Shown: positions 34,971 through 44,267, counted from the first letter of the stretch. The stretch: 64,000 nucleotides of DNA from Paraburkholderia madseniana (GCF_009690905.1 NZ_VOSW01000001.1:277620-341619); one strand, 5' to 3'. A program made the numbers and translations. The notes: generated by a model not told the origin, from the letters alone.

Positions 34971-36026
34971 TTAGTTCTGGCCTTCGCCGCTGGCGAGCCG
35001 TGCCACCATCAGCGAGCCGAGGATGATCGCGCCGTAGATCGCCTGAATCCAGAACGACGGCACCTGGGCCAGCGTCAGCAGGTTCTGCACGACGCCGAGC
35101 AGCAACACGCCGGTGAGCGCACCGAGCATGGAGCCCTTGCCGCCGTCGAGCGAAATGCCGCCGATCACCGCCGCCGCGAACACCGTGAAAATCATGCCGT
35201 TACCCTGGTTCGCGTTGATCGCGCCGACGTACCCGGTCACGATCAGACCGCCCACCGAGGCCAGCATACTGCCGAGCACGAATACGCCCCACGTAATACG
35301 CTCCACGCGAATCCCCGCCGCGCGCGCCGCTTCCGGATTGCCGCCGATCGCGTACAACGCGCGACCCAGGCGGTGATAGCGCAGCACGAACGCAGCGATG
35401 GCAAACGCTGCCGCCGCGAGCCACACCGACAAGGGCAAACCGAGCACGATCGTGGTGGCGAGCGAGAAGAACGACGGCGGCATATCGAACAGCGTGCCGC
35501 CTTTGGTCGCACCGACCAGCATGCCGCGCAGCACGATCAGCATCGCCAGCGTAACGATGAAGGCGTTCAATCGCAAACGCACCACCAGGAAACCGTTGAC
35601 GAAGCCAATCACCGCGCCAACCACGAGGATAGCCAGCAAACCCGCCGCCGCCGGCCATTGCAACCCGAAGCCCGCGGACGCCGCCGGCATCACCAGCATC
35701 GCGCCGATAGCCGGCGCAATGCCCACCGTCGATTCGAGCGACAGATCGAACTTGCCGGTCAACACGATCAGCGATTCGGCGAGCACAACCAATGCCAATG
35801 CCGCGGACGCCCCCAGCACGCTGATCAGATTTGCCTTCGTCAGAAAGCTCGGGCTGACGAACGCGCCGATCACGAGCAGCAACGCAAGCGCGGGCAGCAA
35901 GGCCAGTTCGCGCAGCCGGGCGAGTTCGCTGCGGGCACGTTTGCCGCTTGAGGCCGCCGCGATCGGCTGCGGTTGCGCTTGAGCTTGCGCGGTGCCGAAT
36001 GCAGGGCTGGGCACACTATTCTTCAT
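34971..36026 (-). CDS. Sugar ABC transporter permease (RbsC type)
   Basis: 351 residues with about nine to ten membrane helices. The family text is clear: FLTKANLISVLGASAALALVVLAESLIVLTGKFDLSLEST, the coupling loop LGRALYAIGGNPEAARAAGI, and the end GVVQNLLTLAQVPSFWIQAIYGAIILGSLM. ATG 36026 is chosen because AAGGAG lies 10 bases before it. The gene overlaps the end of the ATPase gene by 11 bases, so translation is coupled. It should form the homodimeric channel for a monosaccharide, here probably L-fucose or a similar 6-deoxy sugar. Confidence 0.92.
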   Translation of the reverse strand: MKNSVPSPAFGTAQAQAQPQPIAAASSGKRARSELARLRELALLPALALLLVIGAFVSPSFLTKANLISVLGASAALALVVLAESLIVLTGKFDLSLESTVGIAPAIGAMLVMPAASAGFGLQWPAAAGLLAILVVGAVIGFVNGFLVVRLRLNAFIVTLAMLIVLRGMLVGATKGGTLFDMPPSFFSLATTIVLGLPLSVWLAAAAFAIAAFVLRYHRLGRALYAIGGNPEAARAAGIRVERITWGVFVLGSMLASVGGLIVTGYVGAINANQGNGMIFTVFAAAVIGGISLDGGKGSMLGALTGVLLLGVVQNLLTLAQVPSFWIQAIYGAIILGSLMVARLASGEGQN

Positions 36027-37536
36027 GGAGACTAACTCCTTCAACGGATGCGATCAGGTCGTGGTCTTGCCAACCCGCGGGAAATTCGGCCGCGACACGG
36101 CCACGGAACATGACCAGCACACGGTCACAGGTACGCAGATCGTCGAGTTCGCCGGACACGACCAGCACGGCCTTGCCCTCCTCTCGCACGCGATCCACGA
36201 CTGACAGCAACGCCTCTTTCGATTTCACATCGACGCCTGCCGTAGGGTCGATCAATACAAGCACGTTCGGATCGGTGGCGAGTGCGCGTGCCATCACGAC
36301 CTTCTGCTGATTGCCGCCCGACAGCCCTGACACGACATGCTCGGGGCCTTGCGCGACGATGCCGAGCGCGTCGATCATCTTCTGACCGAAGGCGTTCTTT
36401 TTCGCAGGCGGCGCGATGCCGAATTTGCCAAGCAGGCGCGCGATCGTCATCGAGGCGTTTTCGGCAACCGATTGCGTCAGCACCAGGCCTTCGTGATGGC
36501 GATCCTTCGGCACGCAACCGATGCCGTGAGCCAGCGCAGCAGGGACATCGCCAGGCGGCAGCGTTGTGCCATCCACGCTGATCGAGCCACGCCTCGCCGC
36601 GCGCAAACCGGCAATCGCTTCGGCCACGCTCGTGCGGCCGCTGCTAGTTGCGCCGGTCAGCCCGACCACTTCGCCACGCTTCACCGTGAACGACACACCT
36701 TCGTAATCGGAACCCACCAGATCTTTGACTTCCAGCGCAATGGCGGTGTCCGCCGGCAACGCATCGCGCGCCGCCGCGTCAGCGACGGCCAGGCCGCCGC
36801 GCTCGCCGGTCATCGCTTCGATCAATTGCTCGCGCGGCAACGCGGAAACCGGCGCGCTGACGATATGCCGCGCGTCACGCAGCACCGTCACCGCCTGGCA
36901 GATTTCATAGACCTCTTGCAGATGATGAGAAATAAAGAGGAACGTCACGCCTTCGCGCTGCAACTCGCTGATGCGGCGGAACAGGCGCTTGATTTCGTCG
37001 CCGTCGAGTTGCGCGGTCGGTTCGTCGAGAATGATGAAGCGCGCGCCGTACGACAGCGCCCGCGCAATCTCCACGAGTTGCCGTGCTTCCACGCTCAGAT
37101 CGCCGGCGCGCGCATCTTCGCGTACGTCGATCTTCCAGTGATCGAGCAACTCACGTGCATCGCGGCGCATGGCGCGCCAATCAATCACGCCCCCTCGTGA
37201 CGGCTGCCGGTTGATGAACAGATTCTCCGCGACGCTCAGATCGCGAATGATCGTCGAATGCTGATAAACGCAGGCCACACGCTCGCGCCACGCATCACGG
37301 TCCGCGATCGACGGCGCGGCCGTGCCGCCAAAACGCACCTCGCCGGTATCGGGCTTGCGCAAGCCGGTGAGGATCGACACCAGCGTCGATTTGCCCGCAC
37401 CGTTACGCCCGACGAGCGCATGCGACTCACCAGGCATCACCCGGATGCTCACGTCTTTCAGCGCGGCCGTGGAGCCGAAGCGTTTGGTGACCTCAAACGC
37501 TTCGACGACCGGCACGGAGGGCGTCGGCTCGCTCAT
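36016..37536 (-). CDS. Sugar ABC transporter ATPase with two nucleotide-binding domains (RbsA type)
   Basis: 506 residues, the normal length for RbsA/MglA. The N-terminal half has Walker A GRNGAGKST, a signature region with DLSVEARQLVEIARAL and Walker B FIILDEPTAQLD. The C-terminal half has the degenerate Walker A-like GATSSGRTS, the signature SGGNQQKVVMARAL and VLIDPTAGVD, as usual for this family. Its ATG overlaps the stop of the binding-protein gene (ATGA), so the three transporter genes are translated as one unit. It powers uptake of the cluster's sugar. Confidence 0.93.
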   Translation of the reverse strand: MSEPTPSVPVVEAFEVTKRFGSTAALKDVSIRVMPGESHALVGRNGAGKSTLVSILTGLRKPDTGEVRFGGTAAPSIADRDAWRERVACVYQHSTIIRDLSVAENLFINRQPSRGGVIDWRAMRRDARELLDHWKIDVREDARAGDLSVEARQLVEIARALSYGARFIILDEPTAQLDGDEIKRLFRRISELQREGVTFLFISHHLQEVYEICQAVTVLRDARHIVSAPVSALPREQLIEAMTGERGGLAVADAAARDALPADTAIALEVKDLVGSDYEGVSFTVKRGEVVGLTGATSSGRTSVAEAIAGLRAARRGSISVDGTTLPPGDVPAALAHGIGCVPKDRHHEGLVLTQSVAENASMTIARLLGKFGIAPPAKKNAFGQKMIDALGIVAQGPEHVVSGLSGGNQQKVVMARALATDPNVLVLIDPTAGVDVKSKEALLSVVDRVREEGKAVLVVSGELDDLRTCDRVLVMFRGRVAAEFPAGWQDHDLIASVEGVSLHEE

Positions 37537-38582
37537 TTAACGGTATTGCCCCACAAGGCTTTGTCGTCGACATTCGCCTTCGTGACGAGCGGTGCGGGCA
37601 ATTGATCTTCGAGAATGCCCGGCGCCAGCTGGACGATGTTGCTGCCGTGATCCGTCGGGCCCGGCTTGAAGGTCTGTCCGGCCAACGCGGCCTTGATGTA
37701 GAAGAGACCGTATTTCGCGTAGGAATCGGCAGGCTGCGAAATGGTGGCGTCGATATCACCACGACGGATGGCCTCGAACTCCTGCGGAATGCCGTCGTTA
37801 CTGACAATCACGACGTGCTTCGCATCGCCGGCCGGAAACAGCATCTGCTTGCGGCGCAACGTTTGCAGCGTGGGCGACAGATAGACGCCGCCTGCCTGCA
37901 TGTAGATTGCCTTCACGTCAGGATTCGCGGTGAGCAGGCTGTCGAGCGCGGTAGCCGCGACGTCACCCTTCCAACTTGCCGGAATCTCCAGCAGCGACAA
38001 ACCCGGGAAGCCCTTCAGACACGAGCGGAACGCTTCGGAGCGGTCGCGTCCGTTCACCGACGCCAGGTCGCCCATGATCTGCACAACCTTGCCCGACTTC
38101 ACGTGCTCGCCGATGTACTTGCACGCTTTCTCGCCGTAGGCGTGGTTGTCGGCGCGCACCACCATCGCCACCTTGCCTTGCGTCGGCGCGACGTCGACGG
38201 CGACCACCGGCACGTTCTTCGCCGATGCCGCATCGAGCGCGCGACTGATCGCCGCCGAATCCAGCGGGCCGACCACGATGCCTTTCGCACCGAGGTTCAG
38301 CAGGTTGTTCATGTCGGTGATCTGCTGGACCGGATCGCCGTTCGAATTGACCGGCGCGAGGATATCGATGCCCATGTCCTTCGCGTACTTGGGCAGATAG
38401 TTGTTGTACGACTGCCAGAACGGCGACGTGAGAAGCGGCAGACCGAGGCCGACCTTGCCGGCGTCAGCGGCGTGTGCCGCACCACTGACGGCGAAGCTGG
38501 CGACGCAAGCTGCCGCCGCAATGGCGAACAACGAACTCTGGAACAAACGGCGAGCCGGGTGCGGCCCTTTCGCGAACGACAT
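37533..38582 (-). CDS. Periplasmic sugar-binding protein (RbsB type)
   Basis: 349 residues. A signal peptide ends near AAHAADA (residue 38). The mature text GLGLPLLTSPFWQSYNNYLPKYAKDMGIDILAPVNSNGDPVQQITDMNNLLNLGAKGIVVGPLD is typical of type I periplasmic binding proteins. It captures the sugar for the importer. AGGAGAC lies 6-7 bases before ATG 38582, inside the hairpin leader cassette. It is the first gene of the long minus-strand operon and is divergent from the IclR regulator. Confidence 0.92.
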   Translation of the reverse strand: MSFAKGPHPARRLFQSSLFAIAAAACVASFAVSGAAHAADAGKVGLGLPLLTSPFWQSYNNYLPKYAKDMGIDILAPVNSNGDPVQQITDMNNLLNLGAKGIVVGPLDSAAISRALDAASAKNVPVVAVDVAPTQGKVAMVVRADNHAYGEKACKYIGEHVKSGKVVQIMGDLASVNGRDRSEAFRSCLKGFPGLSLLEIPASWKGDVAATALDSLLTANPDVKAIYMQAGGVYLSPTLQTLRRKQMLFPAGDAKHVVIVSNDGIPQEFEAIRRGDIDATISQPADSYAKYGLFYIKAALAGQTFKPGPTDHGSNIVQLAPGILEDQLPAPLVTKANVDDKALWGNTVK

Positions 38583-38897
38583 GGTTGTCTCCTATGTCGG
38601 TCCGGAGTTAGCGCTTTAGCGCTTACTCCGGCCCCATGCAAAGCAATGCGTTGTGGGAACTGCGTGAACCCGCCATGCGAGTGGTGGGCACTTGGTCCTG
38701 CGCTTTCTTATGAAGTATTGGTGTGCGTTCATTCACCAATGAACGTATTATTCATATACGGACTTTTCGAAGTCAAGCGATGTGCACTGCATCATGCCTC
38801 GGTGTTTCCCCTGGCGCGTGCCACCTCGCACGAGATTCCCCACGCACTTACACTCACGCGCCAGATAATGAGAACAACACACGGAACCTCGCTCACC
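38583..38897. other. Divergent promoter region of the sugar operon and the IclR gene
   Basis: 315 bases. The left end carries the hairpin cassette and ribosome site of the binding-protein gene. TTCATTCACCAATGAACG near 38729 is an imperfect inverted repeat (TTCATT-N5-AATGAA) and is a good candidate operator for the IclR-type regulator. An AT-rich stretch follows it (38747-38768). Confidence 0.55.
38602..38631 (-). repeat. Leader hairpin element, copy 3
   Basis: CCGGAGT (38602-38608) pairs with ACTCCGG (38625-38631), with GCGCT-TT-AGCGC inside. On the minus strand the order is GCTTTGCATGGGG, hairpin, CCGACATAGGAGAC, then the ATG of the binding protein. About 57 bases match the copy before the aldose dehydrogenase at roughly nine positions in ten. 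Confidence 0.85.
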
Positions 38898-39686
38898 ATG
38901 GACGCAGACGACAAAGACGACGCCGACCGTTACCGCGCCCCCGCGTTGGACAAGGGCCTCGACATCCTAGAACTGCTCGCGGAGCAGAAAGAAGGGCTGA
39001 CGCGCGCCGAAATCACCAAGCGGCTGGGACGCAACGCGAGCGAGATGTACCGGATGCTGGAGCGACTGGTCGCACGGCAGTACGTGGTGCGCTCGGCGGC
39101 GGGCGACCGCTATTCGCTGAGCCTGAAGCTGTATGCGCTCGCACATCGTCATCCGCCGATGAACCGCCTGATCTCCGAAGCCCTGCCGCTGATGCAGCGT
39201 TTTGCCGATGCCGCGGAGCAATCGTGTCACCTCGTGGTGTGCGACCGCGGCAATCTGCTGGTGATCGCGCAAGTGGACGGACCGGGCACGTGGGGCATGT
39301 CGGTGCGGCTCGGCTCGCGGGTCGGCCTGATCGATACGGGTTCGGGCCGCGTGATGCTCGCGTTTCAAAGCGTCGAGCAACGCGACCAGATGCTGGCCGA
39401 ACACACCAAGGTGAAAGGCGAAGTCACGATCGATCGCGAAGCCCTGGAACAGGCATGCGAGCGGATTCGCGCGGCGGGTTTTTCGCAGAAGGACAGTCAG
39501 CAGACCTTCGGTGTCACGGACGTCACGTTTCCGATCCAGGGGCCGTCGGGTCAGGCGATCGCGGTGCTCACGTGTCCGTACTTGCGGCGCATCGACGAAT
39601 ACGTCGCGCCGACGCTGGAGGCGGCAACGGCGCTGCTGCGTGAGACGGTGCAGGCGCTCTCGATGTTTCGGGAAGAGGCTGTTTAA
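38898..39686 (+). CDS. IclR-family transcriptional regulator
   Basis: 262 residues from ATG 38898; an in-frame ATG ten codons earlier is possible. The winged helix is at about residues 10-70 (RAPALDKGLDILELLAEQKEGLTRAEITKRLGRNASEMYRMLERL), followed by the IclR effector domain (CHLVVCDRGNLLVIAQVDGPGTWGMSVRLGSRVGLIDTGSGRVMLAF). It is divergent from the sugar operon, so it probably represses or activates it in response to a pathway intermediate. The frame stays open far upstream over the binding-protein gene; that part is a shadow. Confidence 0.9.
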   Translation: MDADDKDDADRYRAPALDKGLDILELLAEQKEGLTRAEITKRLGRNASEMYRMLERLVARQYVVRSAAGDRYSLSLKLYALAHRHPPMNRLISEALPLMQRFADAAEQSCHLVVCDRGNLLVIAQVDGPGTWGMSVRLGSRVGLIDTGSGRVMLAFQSVEQRDQMLAEHTKVKGEVTIDREALEQACERIRAAGFSQKDSQQTFGVTDVTFPIQGPSGQAIAVLTCPYLRRIDEYVAPTLEAATALLRETVQALSMFREEAV

Positions 39687-39763
39687 TGCACATGGTTTAG
39701 AATGGCGACCCTTTCAAAAATCACGCCGCAGGGGTCTCCTCATGCGCGCTCAACGATCAAGCA

Positions 39764-40309
39764 ATGGCGAAACTTCTGACCGATTCCGAATTCCAGCGTT
39801 TTTCCGAACTTCAGCAGAAGCAGTCGAGCTTCACGATCACGCCCGAAGAAGCCGACGAACTGCGCGACATCGTCGCTCATGCGCAAAAGCGCCGTGACGA
39901 CCGCGCTGCGGCGATGCACAGCATCGAGACCTTCATTCAGCAATTCGACATCAGCCCGGACGAGCTGTTTTCGGCTGAGCAGATCGGCGACGCCGCGCGC
40001 ACCTTCGGCCTGATTCCGGCCGCGAAGAAAGAGCGCGTGCTGCCGCCGCAGTTCACGTTCAACGGCAAGCCGTATCAATGGACGGCGCGTCCGCTGCCGG
40101 ACGACATCCGCGTGCCGCTGTTCGACGCCTTCAAGGCGGGTGAATCGGTGAAGTCGTTCATCGCGACGCTGAAGGACGCGAACCGTTGCGCCGCGACCAT
40201 CGCGCGTCTGGAACGCGAAACCGGTGCTGTGTACGCTGAAGCGTTGCTGGAAGAGTTGTCCGTGACCCGCACGCAGGTCGACGAAGCCGCGGCGAAGTTG
40301 CCGGCTTAA
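39764..40309 (+). CDS. Conserved hypothetical protein
   Basis: 181 residues, cytoplasmic by appearance. The first half is helical and charged (DSEFQRFSELQQKQSSFTITPEEADELRDIVAHAQKRRDDR). A middle segment reads PPQFTFNGKPYQWTARPLPDDIRVPLFDAFKAGESVKSFIATL, which looks like a small folded domain. The C-terminal helix is rich in Glu and Ala. No family is recognised. It lies 77 bases after the IclR gene; its ribosome site is weak. Codon use matches core genes, so it is likely a native, expressed protein. Confidence 0.75.
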   Translation: MAKLLTDSEFQRFSELQQKQSSFTITPEEADELRDIVAHAQKRRDDRAAAMHSIETFIQQFDISPDELFSAEQIGDAARTFGLIPAAKKERVLPPQFTFNGKPYQWTARPLPDDIRVPLFDAFKAGESVKSFIATLKDANRCAATIARLERETGAVYAEALLEELSVTRTQVDEAAAKLPA

Positions 40310-40323
40310 AAGCTGAAGTCACA

Positions 40324-40357
40324 ACGCCTGGGGCCGCGAATCGCCGCGGCCTGGCGT
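40324..40357. terminator. Hairpin between convergent genes
   Basis: ACGCC with GGCGT and, inside, GGCCGCG (40332-40338) with CGCGGCC (40345-40351) form a GC-rich stem just past the stop of the 181-residue protein gene. It faces the end of the acetyltransferase gene. There is no T-tract. Confidence 0.45.
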
Positions 40358-40416
40358 CATAGTCATAGCGGGCGGTCTTGTGTCTGTGAGCTTCGGCAAG
40401 CGCCCTCCCCGCCAAC

Positions 40417-42909
40417 TTAGCCTTGCGCCGGTTCATCCAGCGCCATCCTGAAGCCGACCACGCCAGGATCTTCCGTCGGCGTGATGGTGAAGCCGCAGGA
40501 CTTGGCTAGCGCGATCATCGGCGCGTTCTCCCGCAACGCCTCGCCGACCAGCCAGTGGGTGCCGCGCGCCCGCGCGTACTTGATGATCCGATCCATCAGC
40601 AATTGTCCAAGGCGCCGGCCTTTCTGGTCGGAGCGCACCGCGGCGGCGAACTCGGCCGTCTCGTTGTCGGGATCGGCTACGGCGCGCACGACGCCGAGCG
40701 TGCGCGTGAAACCGTCTTCGCTGGTGACCGTCGCGATCAGCGCCATTTCGCGGTCGTAGTCGATCTGCGTCATACGCGCGAGCTGCGAGTGATCGAAGCT
40801 GCCTACTGCGCCGAAAAACCGCAAACGCAAATCTTCCGGCGTCATCGCTTCGACGAAATCGTGATGCGCGGCTTCGTCTTCCGGTCGGATCGGCCGGACT
40901 GTCACGCGCAGGCCCTGCCAGTCGATCGTCTCTTCGAAACGGCGCGGGTACGGTACGATCGCGAGCCGGCTGCGTGTCGACGCGAGGCTGAGGGTAGGCT
41001 CGACTACCACCACGTGGTCCTTGAATACGCACAGCGTCAGCGCCAGGCCGACGATCTCCTTGACGTCGCAGACCGCCTGCGAAAGCGCCGTCAATGCGGT
41101 TAATGCCGGCTCGGGATCGATCAGGCGCGCGTAGCGCGAGTGCATGACCATGTCGCGCGCGAGCATCGGATTAAGTGGCGGCAAGCCGTAGACGCGCAGC
41201 GGCTCGGACACGCCATCCGCAGAAGGCGCGGTGAAGCGGAAGACGGGGCCGAAGTTGTCGTCGTCGTGAAGTTCGACGGCGATGGCGACAACCGGCTTGC
41301 GCGACTGTGCGGCGACCAGTTCCTCGCAGTCTGCTTGTGCCGGCGCTGCGGCTAGTTGCTGCACGGCTTGTTGGGTTAGCACTTGCGTCGATCTTTCCGT
41401 AGCGCCTTGCGCCGAGGATCCTTTCGTCAGGTCGCCCCCTTGCGTTTCAACGCTCAGACCAAAACGCTCAAGAAACTGTGCCGCCGCGGCCCCAGTTAGT
41501 TGGTGCTCACCTGCCGCGAGCACGGCGCGGGCCTGCGCCTGAGCGGCGTCGATTGCTTCGGGTATCTGCGCCGGCAAACCTTCCGGCGTTTGCATCAGCA
41601 GTTCGCGTCCCATCCGGTAGTCGACCAGACGCGCAAAAGCGCGCGCAAGCCGCTGTGGCGTCGTATGAACCGGAATGCCTTGCGCATGCAGCGCATCGCG
41701 CGTGGCCGCATCCACGCCGCCGAAAAAGCATGCGAGCAGCCCGCGATAGGCGAAGCGCTGATTCGCGATCAATGCCTGCGCGACCTCACCGACCGGCGCG
41801 CCATGCGTCGACGCGTGGACCACGAAGGCCGTGCCCGTGCTGCGATGCTCGGCGAGCAGCTTGAGCGCGGTGCCGAAATGCTCGGGACGCGCATCGTCGC
41901 CGAGTCTTAGCGGGTTGCCGGCCACCGCGTGCGGCAGCGCTTCGCTTAGCGCCGCATCCGCTTCGGCGGGCCACGGCGCGAGCGTGTCGCCGGCAGCGGC
42001 AAAGGCGTCGCAGGCGAGCGTGGCGAGGCCACTGTCGCTGGTAATCAGCGTCGCCGTCGCGCCTGCCGCCACCCGGCCCACGCCGAGCGTTTCGATTTCA
42101 TCGAGCAGATCGTCGAGCGAATCGACGCGCACCATGCCCGCGCGGCGGAATGCCGCCGTGTACAGCGCGTCGGCCGGATCGGCGCGGCCTGAGCGCAACG
42201 CCAGCACTGGCTTGTTGCGCGCCGCCGCGCGAGCCGCGGACATGAATTTACGCGCGGCGCGCACCGTATCCAACTCCAGGAGGATCGCGCGCGTGCCGGG
42301 ATCGCTCGCCAGATAGTCGAGCACGTCGCCGGCATCTACGTCGGCTTCGCCACCCAGCGCCACGGCGTGCGAAAAGCCAAGGCCGCGCGCATGCGCCCAA
42401 CCGAGCACAGCATTCGTCAGTGCATTCGACTGCGACACCCATGCCACACCACCCGCCTTCACCGTGCACGACGGCGCACCGAAATGCGCGTGCAGCGCCG
42501 GCGACACCACTCCGAGACTGCCCGGCCCGACGATCCGCAGCAAATGCGGCCGCGCCGCCGAGAGCGCATGCCGGAGATGCGCGCGGTCCTCATCGCTCCG
42601 CACCTCGCCGACGATGATCGCCGCGCGCGTGCCTAGGCCGCCGAGCTTGTGGATGATGCCGGGCCACGTGTCGGGCGGCGTGCAGATCAGCGCGACGGTA
42701 GGCGCTTGCGGCAAATCGCCGACATCGCCGATGACCTTGCGTCCGCCGAGCGTCTCGTATTTCGGATTGACCGGCCAGATGGGGCCCTCGAAGCCGCCTT
42801 CCAGCACGCGCGCCCACACCATTGCGCCGGTGCTGCCCGGCCGCTCGGAAGCGCCGATCACGGCGACGGATTTAGGGCGGAACAGGGCGTCTAGGTTGCG
42901 AACGGTCAC
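40417..42909 (-). CDS. Pat-type protein lysine acetyltransferase (NDP-forming acyl-CoA synthetase fold plus GNAT)
   Basis: 830 residues from GTG 42909, with GGAG 6 bases upstream. It starts TVRNLDALFRPKSVAVIGASERPGSTGAMVW, the CoA-binding domain, continues with the ligase domains (WVSQSNALTNAVLGWAHARGLGFSHAVALGGEADVDAGDVLDYLASD), and ends in a GNAT domain (about 650-820) with VRSDQKGRRLGQLLMDRIIKYARARG, the acetyl-CoA site. Proteins of this build (PatZ, Pat) acetylate acyl-CoA synthetases and other enzymes on lysine. The ATP-grasp part between is short and Ala/Gln-rich, as expected for a regulatory, non-catalytic ligase half. A longer frame to 43056 exists but the conserved text starts at the GTG. 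Confidence 0.88.
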   Translation of the reverse strand: MTVRNLDALFRPKSVAVIGASERPGSTGAMVWARVLEGGFEGPIWPVNPKYETLGGRKVIGDVGDLPQAPTVALICTPPDTWPGIIHKLGGLGTRAAIIVGEVRSDEDRAHLRHALSAARPHLLRIVGPGSLGVVSPALHAHFGAPSCTVKAGGVAWVSQSNALTNAVLGWAHARGLGFSHAVALGGEADVDAGDVLDYLASDPGTRAILLELDTVRAARKFMSAARAAARNKPVLALRSGRADPADALYTAAFRRAGMVRVDSLDDLLDEIETLGVGRVAAGATATLITSDSGLATLACDAFAAAGDTLAPWPAEADAALSEALPHAVAGNPLRLGDDARPEHFGTALKLLAEHRSTGTAFVVHASTHGAPVGEVAQALIANQRFAYRGLLACFFGGVDAATRDALHAQGIPVHTTPQRLARAFARLVDYRMGRELLMQTPEGLPAQIPEAIDAAQAQARAVLAAGEHQLTGAAAAQFLERFGLSVETQGGDLTKGSSAQGATERSTQVLTQQAVQQLAAAPAQADCEELVAAQSRKPVVAIAVELHDDDNFGPVFRFTAPSADGVSEPLRVYGLPPLNPMLARDMVMHSRYARLIDPEPALTALTALSQAVCDVKEIVGLALTLCVFKDHVVVVEPTLSLASTRSRLAIVPYPRRFEETIDWQGLRVTVRPIRPEDEAAHHDFVEAMTPEDLRLRFFGAVGSFDHSQLARMTQIDYDREMALIATVTSEDGFTRTLGVVRAVADPDNETAEFAAAVRSDQKGRRLGQLLMDRIIKYARARGTHWLVGEALRENAPMIALAKSCGFTITPTEDPGVVGFRMALDEPAQG

Positions 42910-43272
42910 GGGCGCTCCAGCGGAGTGTGAAGTAGGCACGGCGGCCAGGTGGCGCGCGTCTTCGTCAGGATAGGCGAAGTCGAGGGCTTGCGCGGCTGCG
43001 GTGCTGAAAACGCGGTGTGACGTAGACGAAATCCCGCTTGATCCGCGCCAACGCACGCCAGAATTTTTTTAGCGCGATCAGGCAAAATATCGAGCCTGAA
43101 TGCGACAATCCTATGGCTGCCCGAACGGCCCGTTTGCCTTTGACAGGTGCGGGCTGATTGATGGCGGCACGGCGCGTCGGAGACAACGCGCAGCACGAAC
43201 ATGGATTCCGCGAGCAGGCACGCGACAACAGTCACGCCTGCTCCGAACGAACAAAGAGACAGAAGGTGATTT
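42910..43272. other. Divergent intergenic region
   Basis: 363 bases between the acetyltransferase and LysR genes. No gene with a ribosome site and familiar text is seen. AAGGTG before the LysR start is its ribosome site. No clear operator was found. Confidence 0.45.
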
Positions 43273-44208
43273 ATGCGGCGCTTGCCATCGCTGATCGCGT
43301 TGCGCTTCTTTGAAGAAACAGCCCGGCACATGAGCTTTAACCGCGCGGCCACTGCGCTATGCGTCACCCAAGGCGCGGTGAGCCGGCAGATCAAGCTGCT
43401 CGAGGAATCGCTCGGCGCGAAGCTGTTTGAGCGCGATCACAAGGGGATCCGGTTGACGCCGGCCGGGGTGCAATTCCTGCCTTGCCTCTCCGAAGCTTTC
43501 GACACCATCGAGCGCGGCTTCCGTCAGATCACCGCAGCCAAAGGGCGGCGGCGTCTCGTCGTCGCCGTGCCGCCCACCTTTGCGACACAGTGGTTCTCGC
43601 CGCGGCTCGGCTCGCTCGGGGACGAATTGCCCGATGTCGAACTGTCCGTTCGCACGTCGCCCACCGAAGACTGCCACTGCGTCATCCGCTTCGGCCGAAA
43701 TGCACTCGCGGGTGCGCATTCCGAATTGCTGATGACGGAGCGCCACGTACTAGTCGGCGCACCGGGTCTGCTCAGCGAATCACTCGACATGCTGCTCGAA
43801 CATTTGCCCGCGCTGCACGTGCTGCATAACGACGCCCGCCTGGACCTGTGGCCGAACTGGCTGGCGAAGGCGGGCCTGCCCGCACGCTACGCGGAAAACG
43901 GCATCGAGTTTTCTACGCTGGAGCAGGCGATCCGCGCCGCGCGTAAAGGCGCGGGGCTGGCGGTGGTCGATCGGAACATGATCGTCGAGGAATTGGCTGA
44001 TGGGAGTTTGACGCGGTTCTCGGAGATCGAGGTGACTGGGCCGTTCGGGTATTGGCTCGACATCCCGCAGCAATATGTGGGGCTTGAGTATGTGCAAGCG
44101 TTCGCGGGGTGGATGCGGGAAGAGGTTTTGCTCCTACAGGTCTCGCACTCGGTTAGCGCCAGGTCATCGCAGTCGAAGGGCGTAACTTCGTCATCCGGGC
44201 TGGAATAA
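43273..44208 (+). CDS. LysR-family transcriptional regulator (GcvA-like)
   Basis: 311 residues. The winged helix is at about 5-65 (PSLIALRFFEETARHMSFNRAATALCVTQGAVSRQIKLLEESLGAKLFERDHKGIRLT). The effector domain starts near 92 (RLVVAVPPTFATQWFSPRLG), a pattern seen in GcvA-like regulators. AAGGTG lies 5 bases before ATG 43273. Usually such regulators control a divergent gene; here that is the protein acetyltransferase. The last 20 residues are Ser-rich and look non-conserved. It borders the toxin-antitoxin patch. Confidence 0.92.
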   Translation: MRRLPSLIALRFFEETARHMSFNRAATALCVTQGAVSRQIKLLEESLGAKLFERDHKGIRLTPAGVQFLPCLSEAFDTIERGFRQITAAKGRRRLVVAVPPTFATQWFSPRLGSLGDELPDVELSVRTSPTEDCHCVIRFGRNALAGAHSELLMTERHVLVGAPGLLSESLDMLLEHLPALHVLHNDARLDLWPNWLAKAGLPARYAENGIEFSTLEQAIRAARKGAGLAVVDRNMIVEELADGSLTRFSEIEVTGPFGYWLDIPQQYVGLEYVQAFAGWMREEVLLLQVSHSVSARSSQSKGVTSSSGLE

Positions 44209-44267
44209 TCCCTTGATCCCTTGCCGTGCGTGTTAGCCGAGGGTATTCGACAAGGCCGCGGTAGCGT

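Noticed and set aside
37602..38897. Long upstream extension of the IclR reading frame
   Set aside because: It lies antisense to the sugar-binding protein gene, is Arg/His-rich, and the IclR family text starts only near 38898.
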